Source: Arthrobacter zhangbolii
Lineage (GTDB): Bacteria > Actinomycetota > Actinomycetes > Actinomycetales > Micrococcaceae
Direction: 5' to 3'
Length of the DNA: 64,000 bases
Assembly (NCBI RefSeq): GCF_022869865.1
Contig: NZ_CP094984.1
Span: 1,116,001-1,180,000 of the forward strand
Of this stretch, positions 1 to 8,523 are shown one piece after another (positions within the stretch are counted from its first letter, which is position 1; each line of letters begins with the position of its first letter). The notes under the pieces are model-generated. The model was not told the origin of the DNA. It did no database searches and was given only the letters and a program-made list of their open reading frames with translations. Position numbers and translations under genes: made by a program.

Positions 1-1
1 G

Positions 2-367
2 CCGGCCGGCGGCACTGCCGGGGAATCGCACCAGCTCAATCCCACCTGCGGAGATGAGATCACGCTGCGGGCCGTCCTCGACGGGTCCACGGTGGCCGGC
101 ATTAGCTGGGAGGGGCAGGGCTGTTCCATTTCGATGGCCTCGGCCTCGGTACTAACCGAAATGATGGGCGGCCTGGACCGCGTCCGGGCTCTTGCCCTGG
201 CGGAGGAGTTCCGCACGCTGATGCGCTCACGCGGCAGCATTGAACCGGATGAGGAGGTCCTGGGCGACGCCGCGGCGTTCGCCGGGGTGGCACGGTACCC
301 GGCGCGGGTCAAGTGTGCCATGCTCGCGTGGGTTGCTTTCGAAGAGGCCCTGCAGGCGGCGGGCTAG
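2..367 (+). CDS. sufU: Fe-S cluster assembly scaffold SufU (5' partial)
   Basis: This gene runs in from the left edge, so the first roughly 25 residues are missing. The open frame from position 2 reads NPTCGDEI, then GQGCSIS, then VKCAMLAW. These carry the three cysteines and the aspartate that bind zinc in SufU-type scaffolds, which take up sulfur from the SufS cysteine desulfurase during Fe-S cluster assembly in the cytoplasm. The frame stays open upstream of the GTG at 92, and the first conserved cysteine motif lies before that GTG, so 92 is not the start. SufS would be expected just outside the window. The stop codon overlaps that of the convergent glycosyltransferase gene inside one CTAG. 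Confidence 0.9.
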   Translation, partial: PAGGTAGESHQLNPTCGDEITLRAVLDGSTVAGISWEGQGCSISMASASVLTEMMGGLDRVRALALAEEFRTLMRSRGSIEPDEEVLGDAAAFAGVARYPARVKCAMLAWVAFEEALQAAG

Positions 368-1425
368 GCCATCGCCAGCCTCAGTGCCGTTGCGGTTGCC
401 GGCCAGGAATAGATCGGCCCTGCCGCCTCGCCGTGCTGCGCCGGAAAGCCTGTGTCCAAGGCATGGGCGATCAGCTTTGCCGCCGTGTCCGTGTCATCGA
501 GCGGGAGGTATACAGCGGGCAGCTCGGCGGTGACCTCCCGCATGACGGGGATGTCGGAGACCAGAATCGGGCACCCGAAATGTGCTGCTTCAAGCGGCGG
601 CAGCCCGAATCCTTCGTCGCGGCTGGTGAAGATGAAGGCAGTGGCGTTGCTGTAAAGCCAAGCAAGTTCGGCATCGGTGACCCGCCCCAGAAAGCGCACC
701 GTACCGGAGTCCAGAAGATGCGGCGGGTACTCGCCAACGGTGGCAGCCCCATTGGGTTCCCCGACAATAAGCAGGGGACGCCCCGGACCTATGGCTCCGG
801 CGGCCGCGGAGACATTGATGGCGTAGCCGAGGTTTTTACGGACATTCAACCGACCTACGCTGAGCAGAAAGGGAAGCTCCGGGGGGATGCCGGGCGGGCG
901 GACAGGGTCCAAACCGGCCAGTTGCGTGTCCACGGCCAGCCCCACAGCCACGGGTACCTCAGGGGAACGGCGCACCCGCTGCAGCCGGGATGCCTCAGTG
1001 GACGTGGAAGCCACGATCCTGCGGCAGTGCGCCCAGGTGGCGCGCATCAACCAGAAATAGGCGCGCTCTGCCCGAGTAAACCATTCGGGGTGATCCACGA
1101 ACAGCGCATCGTGGACAAACACGTCGAAGCGCTGGCCCCAGAGACCGGCGAAGTTCTGGGCCAGCACCCGGTCAGGACGGATGGAACGGGCCAGCGCAGG
1201 CAACCAGAGTGCGGTGCTGAGTCCGTGCTGGGGCAAAGGGGAGCCATGGACGAAGACTCCGGACCCGAGTTCGCCGCGTACGGCGGTCAGATGGCGGCGC
1301 GGAACCGCCAGGTGCAGCTCGTCCGCGGGATGGGTGTCCTGCCACGCCTGCACCATCTGGCGGAGCACACGACGGTTGGAGATGGGGCCTTCGGCCCACC
1401 AAAAAGCATCTATGAGGATTCGCAC
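364..1425 (-). CDS. GT4-family glycosyltransferase
   Basis: A 353-residue cytoplasmic or membrane-associated glycosyltransferase of the GT-B fold. The C-terminal half shows the donor-binding signature of family GT4: LSVGRLNVRKN around residue 190, a nucleotide-site stretch, and SRDEGFGLPPLEAA near 270, equivalent to the E-x7-E motif. The N-terminal half is a variable acceptor domain. It probably adds a sugar to a surface polysaccharide or glycolipid; the acceptor cannot be read from sequence. It lies downstream of the UDP-glucose dehydrogenase gene on the same strand with a 129-base gap, which suggests a shared role in envelope polysaccharide synthesis. It ends in a 4-base stop-to-stop overlap with sufU. 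Confidence 0.85.
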   Translation of the reverse strand: MRILIDAFWWAEGPISNRRVLRQMVQAWQDTHPADELHLAVPRRHLTAVRGELGSGVFVHGSPLPQHGLSTALWLPALARSIRPDRVLAQNFAGLWGQRFDVFVHDALFVDHPEWFTRAERAYFWLMRATWAHCRRIVASTSTEASRLQRVRRSPEVPVAVGLAVDTQLAGLDPVRPPGIPPELPFLLSVGRLNVRKNLGYAINVSAAAGAIGPGRPLLIVGEPNGAATVGEYPPHLLDSGTVRFLGRVTDAELAWLYSNATAFIFTSRDEGFGLPPLEAAHFGCPILVSDIPVMREVTAELPAVYLPLDDTDTAAKLIAHALDTGFPAQHGEAAGPIYSWPATATALRLAMA

Positions 1426-1554
1426 GTTTCGCGGCTACCCATCTGTCGTCAAGTCCTGCGGCAGCCCGGGAAGGCCCCTAGGAGAATGCGGTTCTTAAGG
1501 GCAAAGCAACATCAGTAAATACGAAAGCGCAACCGAGATTAGGTGGTCTGCCGT

Positions 1555-2859
1555 TCAGGGCCGGCCCATGCTCCGGTAGGTCCACCCGGCAGCCCGCCAT
1601 GCTGCCGGGTCCAGGATGTTCCGGCCGTCGATGAAGTTTTTCTCCGCCACCAGGGTGCCCGTGGATTCAGGGTCCAGATTGCGGTACTCCTGCCATTCGG
1701 TCAGCAGCACCACCGCGTGGGCATTAAGGAGGGCATTTTCAGTGGCCGGTTCGTAGTTCAGCTCAGGGAAACGGCCCTTGGCGTTCTGCAGCGCCTCAGG
1801 GTCAGTCACGGTTACGGTGGCACCCTGGAGCTGCATCTGCGCTGCGGCGCTGAGGGCGGGGGAGTCCCTCACATCATCGCTTTCCGGTTTGAAGGCGGCA
1901 CCCAGAATGGTGATCCGCTTGCCCAGCAAGGAGCCGCCGCAGATTTCCCGGGTCATTTCCACCACCTTCGATCGGCGGCGCATGTTGATTGCGTCCACCT
2001 CACGCAGGAAGGTCAGAGCCTGGTCCGCGCCCAGTTCCCCCGCGCGGGCCATAAAGGCGCGGATGTCCTTGGGCAGGCAGCCGCCCCCGAAACCGACGCC
2101 GGCGTTTAGGAAGCTTCGCCCGATCCGTTCGTCCATGCCGATGGCGTCGGCCAGGGCCGCGACGTCTGCTCCGGACGCTTCGCAGACCTCCGCCATGGCA
2201 TTGATAAAGCTGATCTTGGTGGCGAGAAAAGAGTTCGCTGCGGTTTTGACCAGTTCCGCAGTGGCGTAGTCCACCACCATTCTTGGGGTGCCCGTGGACA
2301 GCGGGATGGCATAGACCCGGTCCAGGGCGGCGACGGCGGCGTCGGCATCGGTGCCGGGCACTCCGTAGACGAACCGGTCCGGATCGAGCGTGTCCTGGAC
2401 AGCATGGCCCTCGCGCAGGAATTCGGGATTCCAGATGAGGACGGCGCCCGTTGCCTCCAGCTGAGGTGCCAGACGTGCAGCGGTTCCCACCGGAACCGTG
2501 GATTTACCTACCACCACGCTGCCCGGTTTCAGGTGGGGCACCAGGCCATCAACCGCGGCGTCAACATACCGCAGATCCGCCGCGTACTCGCCCTTCCGCT
2601 GGGGTGTGCCCACACAGACGAAATGAACGTCGGCGCCGGCGGCAGCGGCCGTGTCGGTACTGAAGCGCAGGCGTCCGCTATCGAGGGCTTCGGCAAGCAG
2701 TTCGGGCAGGCTGGGTTCAAAAAAGGGCGCCCGTCCGGCCGCGAGATCCGCGACCCTGGTGGCATCGACGTCGATCCCCACCACGTCATGGCCCAGCCGG
2801 GCCATGGACACTGCGTGGACGGCACCCAGATAACCGCAGCCAATAACGGAAATACGCAC
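1555..2859 (-). CDS. ugd: UDP-glucose 6-dehydrogenase
   Basis: A 434-residue enzyme oxidising UDP-glucose to UDP-glucuronate with NAD+, a precursor for acidic exopolysaccharides. The N-terminus is a Rossmann motif (ISVIGCGYLGAVHA). The catalytic cysteine sits in GFGGGCLPKDI, and the lysine-bearing motif EFLREGHA is present. The frame is open further upstream, but I place the start at the GTG at 2859: AGGGGA precedes it at good spacing, the Rossmann motif begins at the second residue, and the upstream extension would overlap the kinase gene. It lies between the histidine kinase and the GT4 gene on one strand, suggesting a three-gene unit. Confidence 0.92.
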   Translation of the reverse strand: MRISVIGCGYLGAVHAVSMARLGHDVVGIDVDATRVADLAAGRAPFFEPSLPELLAEALDSGRLRFSTDTAAAAGADVHFVCVGTPQRKGEYAADLRYVDAAVDGLVPHLKPGSVVVGKSTVPVGTAARLAPQLEATGAVLIWNPEFLREGHAVQDTLDPDRFVYGVPGTDADAAVAALDRVYAIPLSTGTPRMVVDYATAELVKTAANSFLATKISFINAMAEVCEASGADVAALADAIGMDERIGRSFLNAGVGFGGGCLPKDIRAFMARAGELGADQALTFLREVDAINMRRRSKVVEMTREICGGSLLGKRITILGAAFKPESDDVRDSPALSAAAQMQLQGATVTVTDPEALQNAKGRFPELNYEPATENALLNAHAVVLLTEWQEYRNLDPESTGTLVAEKNFIDGRNILDPAAWRAAGWTYRSMGRP

Positions 2860-2926
2860 TGTTCCCCTATGTTCATCGCGCTTATGCAGACCGGAACAAC
2901 CATATCCTGCGTGCTGCGCCCGGTGA

Positions 2927-4600
2927 TCAGGGCAGGTTGGGAGGCAGCTCCACCCGGAAGGTGGTGCCAACACCGATTTTTGAGCTGAAGGAAATACGTC
3001 CGCCGTGGGCTTCCACAATTGATTTGGTGATCACGAGACCGAGGCCCACACCGGGTATTGCGGCTTTCTTGACCTGGCCGGTCCGGAAGAACTTGGTAAA
3101 GACCTCCCGCTGATCGGCCTCGCTCATGCCTATACCGGTGTCCTCGACCTCCAGTAGCAGGTTTCCTTCCTCCCGGCGGGAACGCACCGTGACCCTGCCG
3201 CCGTCGGGCGAGTACTTGATGGCGTTGGAGAGCAGGTTGTCCAGGACCTGGGAGATCCGGGCCGGATCCACCGTGGCCAGCAGGTCCTTGGCACAATCGC
3301 AGTCCAGGTCCACACCAACGGCCGCGGCGCGGGGGCCGGCGGAATCCAGGGCTACGCGCACCAGTTCGGCAACGTCCGTCTCCGAACGGTGCAGGTGCAT
3401 GGTTCCGGAGGCAGTGGTCAGCAGGTCCGCGACCAGCAGCAGCAGGCGTTCGGCGTTGCGCTGGGCCACCTGCAGGGCACTTTGCAGACGCGGCGGGATG
3501 CCGGGGAGCGCCTCGTCATCCAGCACCAGGTCCAAATAGCCGATGATTGAGGTCAGCGGGGTCCGCAGTTCATGCGAGACGCTGGAGACAAAGTCCTCCC
3601 TGGCGTTCAGCGCGTTGACCATCTCCGTCACGTCGCTGTAGGCCAGGACGGAGCCGGTGAATATGCCGTTTTCCCGCATGGGCCGGGCGCAGACGGCCAG
3701 GGCACGCTGGCGCTCGCCTGTTCCCACCCAGATCACGACGTCGGAAAAGGCCTCCTCCCGCATGGCGCGCTGGGAGGGGCGCAGGTCTACGGATAACGGC
3801 GTGATCTGGTCCAACCCGTAAATTCTCGCCGCACTGTCCGTGTCGCCGGCATACAAAAGCCCGGCCAAGGCATGGTTGGTGCGCTGCCTGCTGTTCATGA
3901 GGATGGTCCGGCCGGTGGCGTCCACGGCCATAACGCCCACGTCCACGGTCTCAAGCACCGCGTCCAGCAGCCGCGACCGCCTCCTGGTTTCCTGCAGGCT
4001 GGCCTGCAACTCTGTTTCGATGGCGATCAGCCGTTTGTGCTGCGCGGTGGTATCGGTTTCCATGGTCGAGGCCACCACGCAGATACCCAGCATCACAAAG
4101 GGAATCAGCAGCGGGGCCGCCAGAGTATCCACGCTGGGAAAACCTCCGGCCTGAAAGAACAACGGGGTCCACAACACCAGCGTGGTGCAGAAATAACTGA
4201 GGAACCATGCCAGACGGGGAGCGGCGCCGGACCAGGCCATCCAGAAAACGGGAAAAACAGCAAGGAAACTCAAACCAATCACAGAGTTCCGGCCGTCGAA
4301 GTAAAGGCCTCCCACCACGGCGAAATCCAGCACTGGAATGCACCAATAGGCAAGGGGCGGGAATTTTTCCCAAGGAACCGCAACACACGCCACGGTCAGA
4401 ACGGCAAGAAGTGCCACGGCAAAATGGAACCCGGCATTCCCGTAGAGCGTGGGGTCCACCACTGCCGTAATGAGAAGCGCCACGGCAACTGCGATCAGAA
4501 CCGGCAGCTGGCTTACCAGCAACCGGTACCGCAGGCTGAGCTGATTAAACTGAGAGGTCATGCCCGTCAGGGTTGCCACTTGGTCTTTGAGACTGGACAT
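2927..4600 (-). CDS. Membrane histidine kinase (paralogue 1)
   Basis: A 557-residue sensor kinase. About six hydrophobic segments occupy residues 30-180, with very short loops and no large extracellular domain. A coiled-coil and PAS-like stretch follows (about 185-330), then the HisKA phosphoacceptor box SHELRTPL with His343, the N-box NLLSNAIKYS, and G-boxes ending in GVGLGLVI. All catalytic motifs look intact. It is divergent from the OmpR-type regulator at 4720 and clearly paralogous to the kinase at 5655-7331: both open with SQF(N/H)QLxLRYR and share the PVFW motif and layout. The stimulus is unknown; a membrane-embedded sensor suggests an envelope or lipid signal. Confidence 0.93.
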   Translation of the reverse strand: MSSLKDQVATLTGMTSQFNQLSLRYRLLVSQLPVLIAVAVALLITAVVDPTLYGNAGFHFAVALLAVLTVACVAVPWEKFPPLAYWCIPVLDFAVVGGLYFDGRNSVIGLSFLAVFPVFWMAWSGAAPRLAWFLSYFCTTLVLWTPLFFQAGGFPSVDTLAAPLLIPFVMLGICVVASTMETDTTAQHKRLIAIETELQASLQETRRRSRLLDAVLETVDVGVMAVDATGRTILMNSRQRTNHALAGLLYAGDTDSAARIYGLDQITPLSVDLRPSQRAMREEAFSDVVIWVGTGERQRALAVCARPMRENGIFTGSVLAYSDVTEMVNALNAREDFVSSVSHELRTPLTSIIGYLDLVLDDEALPGIPPRLQSALQVAQRNAERLLLLVADLLTTASGTMHLHRSETDVAELVRVALDSAGPRAAAVGVDLDCDCAKDLLATVDPARISQVLDNLLSNAIKYSPDGGRVTVRSRREEGNLLLEVEDTGIGMSEADQREVFTKFFRTGQVKKAAIPGVGLGLVITKSIVEAHGGRISFSSKIGVGTTFRVELPPNLP

Positions 4601-4719
4601 GAAAAAGGAAACCCCCGGATTCCTGTAGAGATAGCTCAGATTATAGGGGTGCTCCTGTAGAATACCGAGCTAGGGGAGCGGGGAATCAGAAGGTCTCGCA
4701 GGACAGGAAAAAATACAAC
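4601..4719. promoter_or_regulatory. Divergent control region with 9-bp direct repeats
   Basis: This 119-base gap separates the kinase and response-regulator genes, which read outward from it. The 9-mer TCCTGTAGA occurs at 4621-4629 and again at 4653-4661, 32 bases apart and so on about the same face of the helix. After each copy the similarity continues loosely (ATAGCTCAG and ATACCGAGC). Winged-helix OmpR-type regulators commonly bind tandem direct repeats, so autoregulation by the neighbouring regulator is a reasonable inference. Confidence 0.4.
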
Positions 4720-5550
4720 ATGGAAATTCAACGTGTAGCCGTCATCATCGAAGATGATGCGGATATCCGCGACCTGCTTAATGCCGTGCTCCAGCAGTCG
4801 GGGTTTAAGGTCTTCACCGCTCCCAACGGCTCAGCGGGCGTTGAAGCCGTTCGGCTGCACAATCCCAGCGTGGTTACGCTGGACCTGGGTCTTCCGGACA
4901 TTGACGGGTTTGAAGTTATCCGGCAGCTGCGGCAGTTCAGCGATGCGTACATTGTGATGCTTACTGCCCGGGCGGAGGAGCTCGACACCCTGATGGGGCT
5001 GGAAGCCGGTGCGGATGACTACATCACCAAGCCCTTCCGGCCGCGGGAACTGCGGGCCCGAATCTCCGCCATGCTCCGCCGTCCCCGCGGCGAAGCCGCC
5101 GCCGAACCCGCAGATTCCGCCACGCCTGCCCCCGGCGCGGCCGTCTCCGCCAATGTCCCGGCGGCTCCTGCCTCCGCTTCCTCCTTCACCGCAGCACCGG
5201 TTTCCGCCCCTGCGCCCGCTCCGGGCACACTGGCGCATAACGGCCTGACCCTGAATCCCGGCACACGCACCACGGAAATTGACGGCCTGAATGTTGAGCT
5301 GACCCGCACGGAATTCGACCTCCTTCACGCCCTCCTGGAAGGGGGCCGGCTGGTACGCACAAAGACGGACCTGGTGCGCAGGCTGCGGGGCGAGGAATAC
5401 GACACGGGCACTTTCATCAGCGACGCGGATGAGCGGACGGTAGAGGTGCATGTAGGCAATCTCCGCAGGAAGCTGGGGGATGATTCGAAGGCACCCCGCT
5501 GGCTTGAGACCGTCCGCGGCGTTGGCTACCGGCTGGCACCCCAGGGCTGA
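4720..5550 (+). CDS. OmpR-family response regulator with long Ala/Pro linker
   Basis: A 276-residue two-component regulator. The receiver domain (1-120) has the acidic pair Asp12/Asp13, phosphoacceptor Asp55 in TLDLGLPD, a Thr in MLTAR, and Lys104 in YITKPF. The DNA-binding domain (about 180-276) is a winged helix with ELTRTEFDLL and the recognition-helix stretch RTVEVHVGNLRRKL, ending in VRGVGYRL. Between them lies a linker of about 55 residues made almost wholly of Ala, Pro and Ser, much longer than in most OmpR/PhoB proteins. Two kinases flank the gene, one divergent and one convergent, so it is the likely shared partner. Confidence 0.95.
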   Translation: MEIQRVAVIIEDDADIRDLLNAVLQQSGFKVFTAPNGSAGVEAVRLHNPSVVTLDLGLPDIDGFEVIRQLRQFSDAYIVMLTARAEELDTLMGLEAGADDYITKPFRPRELRARISAMLRRPRGEAAAEPADSATPAPGAAVSANVPAAPASASSFTAAPVSAPAPAPGTLAHNGLTLNPGTRTTEIDGLNVELTRTEFDLLHALLEGGRLVRTKTDLVRRLRGEEYDTGTFISDADERTVEVHVGNLRRKLGDDSKAPRWLETVRGVGYRLAPQG

Positions 5551-5581
5551 TCCGCCGGCAAGGTTCCCTTAGGGGGAGCAA

Positions 5582-5638
5582 CCGGCACGAATCCTGTGCC
5601 GGGCACGCTGGCTCGGCCCGTTGGCGGCCTTAGCCGCC
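5582..5638. terminator. Two hairpins between convergent genes
   Basis: Two short inverted repeats lie between the response regulator stop and the stop of the opposing kinase gene. CCGGCAC pairs with GTGCCGG (5582-5588 and 5596-5602), and GGCGGC pairs with GCCGCC across a CTTA loop (5623-5638). Neither has a clear U-tract, so termination may be weak or factor-dependent. Confidence 0.35.
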
Positions 5639-5654
5639 GGGCACTGCCGCTCGG

Positions 5655-7331
5655 TTACACGTCGGCAGGAAGCTCTACCGTGAAGCTGGTGCCGCTACCC
5701 AGGGTGCTCTGCACCCGGATGCTGCCGCCGTGCGCTTCCACAATGTCTTTGCTGATCGCCATGCCCAGTCCTACGCCGGGGATGCCGGCCTGCCGGACCG
5801 CGCCGGTGCGGAAGAACTTGGTAAAGACCTCTTCTACGTCCTCTGCGGTCATACCCATGCCGGTGTCCGCCACACGGAAGACCACGCGATGTGCTTCCTG
5901 CCAGGCGGTCACGGTAACAGTGCCGCCGTCGGGGGAGTATTTGATGGCATTGGACAGCAGGTTATCCAGTACCTGGGCAATGCGCTGCGGGTCCGCGACC
6001 AGCGGCAGTTCCGCGGGGGCCTCATCCAGTACTTCGACGCCGATCTCCCGCGCCCCGGCCTGAACTGCACCGACGCTGGTATGAATAAGGTCCGCCAGGC
6101 ACGTGGGCTGCAGTTCCAGGGACAGCTTCCCTGACGCCGCGGTCAGAAGATCCGAGACAAGACGCAGAAGCCGCTCGCTGTTGCGCAGCGCAACCCGCAG
6201 GGACACCGGGATGCTGCCCTGCAACCGGGTGTCCTCGGCTTCGTCAAGCGCAAGTTCCAGGTAGCCCATGATGGATGTGAGCGGAGTACGCAGCTCGTGC
6301 GAGACGCTTGCCACGAAATCGTCCTTGGCAGCGAGGGCGTCAACCAGCGCCGTGACGTCGGAGAGGACGATCACCGCTCCGTTGAATCCGCCGTTGTTGT
6401 CCCGCATCACGGCCGCTGAGGTGTTCATGGCGATCTGGCCGCCGGGAGGCCCCAGCCACAGCTGGACATCACGGAAGTCGGAGCCCATTAGGGAACGGGC
6501 CACCGGGCGCTGTTCGGCGGGCAGGGGCGTGGAGCCGTCGAGGGTATAGAGGAGCAGATCGCGCTCGTGCGGGTTGGAGATTCCTTCCGGCAGAGCCTGT
6601 TGCTGCAGCAGCTGCTGGCGGCGGTTCATGTGCCGGGGTACACCGTGTTCATCCACCAGAAGGATGCCGACGTCGATGGCGTTCAACACGTCATCCAGCA
6701 GCTGTGATTTCCGCTTGCTTTCGGCGAGTGCCGCTTCGAGCAGGCGGTCTTTGTTCTCCAGGGTTTCACGCTGGGAGCGGATGTCCTCGCGCAGCACGGA
6801 CACGGTCACCGCGACGCCGAGGCTGACCAGCGGAACCAGGAGCGGGGCGGTCAGGTTCCCACCGTTAACCTCATCGGTTCCAGTCAAAAGAAACGGGTGC
6901 CACACCGCGAGCAGAGGGCAGATAAAGCTCAGGTAGCGGGCGGTGACAGGAGAGACCCTGGACCAGGACAGCCAGAATACGGGGAAGACGTGGAGCAGGC
7001 TCAGCCCGGTAAGGATGCCGGCGCTGCCGTGATGAAGCTGGGCGATGGCAACGAAATCAAGCAACGGAATGATCCAGTAGGACGGGTACCAGACACGGTC
7101 CCACGGGATGGCGATACACGCGGCCGTCACCACGGCCAGGGTCACCAGTCCGGCAACAAACTCCGGGTTCTGGAACACTTCAGGCAACTGCCAGGCGGCA
7201 AGGGCGCAGATGAGCCCCACAACAATAACCAGGGGCGCCTGGCTAACCGCGGTGCGGTAGCGCAACGGCAGTTGGTGGAACTGGGAGCTGATGCCGAAAA
7301 ACTTCAGCGTCGACTGCGATAACTTCGACAT
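5655..7331 (-). CDS. Membrane histidine kinase (paralogue 2)
   Basis: A 558-residue sensor kinase with the same plan as the one at 2927-4600: about six membrane segments in residues 30-180, a coiled-coil and PAS-like region (185-330), HisKA with His345 in SHELRTPL, the N-box NLLSNAIKYS, and G-boxes ending in GVGLGMAI. The sensor region has diverged more than the kinase core, as expected after duplication and specialisation. It converges on the response regulator gene and lies downstream of the Hpt-like gene on the same strand (98-base gap), so the Hpt-like protein may belong to this kinase's pathway. Confidence 0.93.
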   Translation of the reverse strand: MSKLSQSTLKFFGISSQFHQLPLRYRTAVSQAPLVIVVGLICALAAWQLPEVFQNPEFVAGLVTLAVVTAACIAIPWDRVWYPSYWIIPLLDFVAIAQLHHGSAGILTGLSLLHVFPVFWLSWSRVSPVTARYLSFICPLLAVWHPFLLTGTDEVNGGNLTAPLLVPLVSLGVAVTVSVLREDIRSQRETLENKDRLLEAALAESKRKSQLLDDVLNAIDVGILLVDEHGVPRHMNRRQQLLQQQALPEGISNPHERDLLLYTLDGSTPLPAEQRPVARSLMGSDFRDVQLWLGPPGGQIAMNTSAAVMRDNNGGFNGAVIVLSDVTALVDALAAKDDFVASVSHELRTPLTSIMGYLELALDEAEDTRLQGSIPVSLRVALRNSERLLRLVSDLLTAASGKLSLELQPTCLADLIHTSVGAVQAGAREIGVEVLDEAPAELPLVADPQRIAQVLDNLLSNAIKYSPDGGTVTVTAWQEAHRVVFRVADTGMGMTAEDVEEVFTKFFRTGAVRQAGIPGVGLGMAISKDIVEAHGGSIRVQSTLGSGTSFTVELPADV

Positions 7332-7429
7332 CCGTAACCCCCTGTAAGCACAACAGGGTCTAACGATACCGGGAGGAAGACACCCGGAATGACCGAGCGG
7401 TTTGGTGGCTTGCGAAGTGAGGGCGGCAG

Positions 7430-7804
7430 TTAGGCGGGGGAAAAAAGTCCGGGCTCACTGAGATACGCCATGGTTTCGATACCGCACGCATCAACGGCCA
7501 CTACCATTTCCGTCAGACCGTTAAGGTCGCGGCGGGCCACGAGGTCCTGCGCGGCGGCGGCCAGTGCGGAGAGCCGTACCGCCCCGGCCATGTGGCTGGA
7601 AATCTTGATGCTGAGGACCACATCCATGGCAGCGTCAAAGTCGGGGCGCGCGACGGCCTGCTCCAGGCGGGTAAATCTGCTATCCCACATGGCCACAAAA
7701 TTGGAGACAAACCGGCGGCAGGACTCGGCGCCAACCTGATCGCTCAGCCCGCGTAGCTTGTCCATGGAGATCAGCTGCGCCTCAAGGTGCTCCAGGGACG
7801 CCAT
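7430..7804 (-). CDS. Hpt-like protein lacking the phosphoacceptor histidine
   Basis: A 124-residue all-helical protein starting at the ATG at 7804; the frame is open upstream, but the extra sequence is proline- and arginine-rich and looks noncoding. Residues 45-90 match the pattern of a histidine phosphotransfer domain (alternating helices, then a K-x-SS-x-M-x-GA-x-RL stretch). In true Hpt domains the box reads A-H-x-L-K; here it reads V-L64-S-I-K, so leucine replaces the phosphorylated histidine. A nearby His71 sits one helical turn too far along. It may be a scaffold or inhibitor in the adjacent two-component system rather than a phosphocarrier. Confidence 0.6.
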   Translation of the reverse strand: MASLEHLEAQLISMDKLRGLSDQVGAESCRRFVSNFVAMWDSRFTRLEQAVARPDFDAAMDVVLSIKISSHMAGAVRLSALAAAAQDLVARRDLNGLTEMVVAVDACGIETMAYLSEPGLFSPA

Positions 7805-8059
7805 TAGGGCGCGACCCTGCTGCTGGTGATCCGGGAACGGCGGACGGCAGCGACCAGCGTCTGCAGCGTTGCCGGTGCAGTGGCGGGCGGGCTCGGATGC
7901 CCGTCCGGTGGAGACTGCGGGGGAGGGGGAGACAAACAAAATATCCTTCGGAGGGTGGGGCCGCCGCGGGGCGCTAGGATCCTGGTCGGAGCCGGCCGGG
8001 TGCTCCCGGCCGATACCCCACGGTCTCACCCAAACCTCAGGAAAACTTGCCTGCAACGC

Positions 8060-8521
8060 TCAAGATCGAGGCAATATTGCAGTCCGCCGTGTTTGGGCTT
8101 CTCTCCGGCGCTGTGCAACGTATACGGCCAGAGCCCCAAGCGCAGCGCCCGCTGAATTGGCAAGGATGTCCTGGGCAGTGGCATAACGGGCCGGCAGAAG
8201 GAAATGCTGCACGGTTTCAATGGAACAGGAGGCAGCCACACCGGCGACGGCGGCCAACCAGGCGAAACGCCCGGGAAGGCGTGCGGCGGCGAACACGCCA
8301 AAGGGAACAAACAACACAACGTTCGCGGCAGACTCCACCAGCGGGTAGCCGACCCAGCCCGGGACGCCGGCGGAATGCAGGCCGGTGAGGAGGTGCTGGA
8401 TCATGCCCGCAGATCCGGCGTCCACAGGCGAGGGCCAGAACACGATGAGGGTGAGTGCACCTGCATAGAACAGGAAAAGGAACGTCAGGCGTCTGCCCCG
8501 TCGCGGCTGCGGGATGGCCAT
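8060..8521 (-). CDS. VanZ-like membrane protein
   Basis: A 153-residue protein with about four hydrophobic segments and the VanZ pattern: an N-terminal membrane helix, ANVVLFVPFGVFAA in the middle, a segment with SIETVQHFLLPAR, and a last helix with DILANSAGAALGA. VanZ family members are small integral membrane proteins, some linked to glycopeptide resistance or envelope stress; the exact function is unknown here. The ATG at 8521 has GGTGA just upstream. A GTG at 8527 in the same frame would overlap the phosphatase stop as GTGA. Either way it is tightly coupled to the phosphatase gene. Confidence 0.82.
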   Translation of the reverse strand: MAIPQPRRGRRLTFLFLFYAGALTLIVFWPSPVDAGSAGMIQHLLTGLHSAGVPGWVGYPLVESAANVVLFVPFGVFAAARLPGRFAWLAAVAGVAASCSIETVQHFLLPARYATAQDILANSAGAALGALAVYVAQRRREAQTRRTAILPRS

Positions 8522-8523
8522 GT

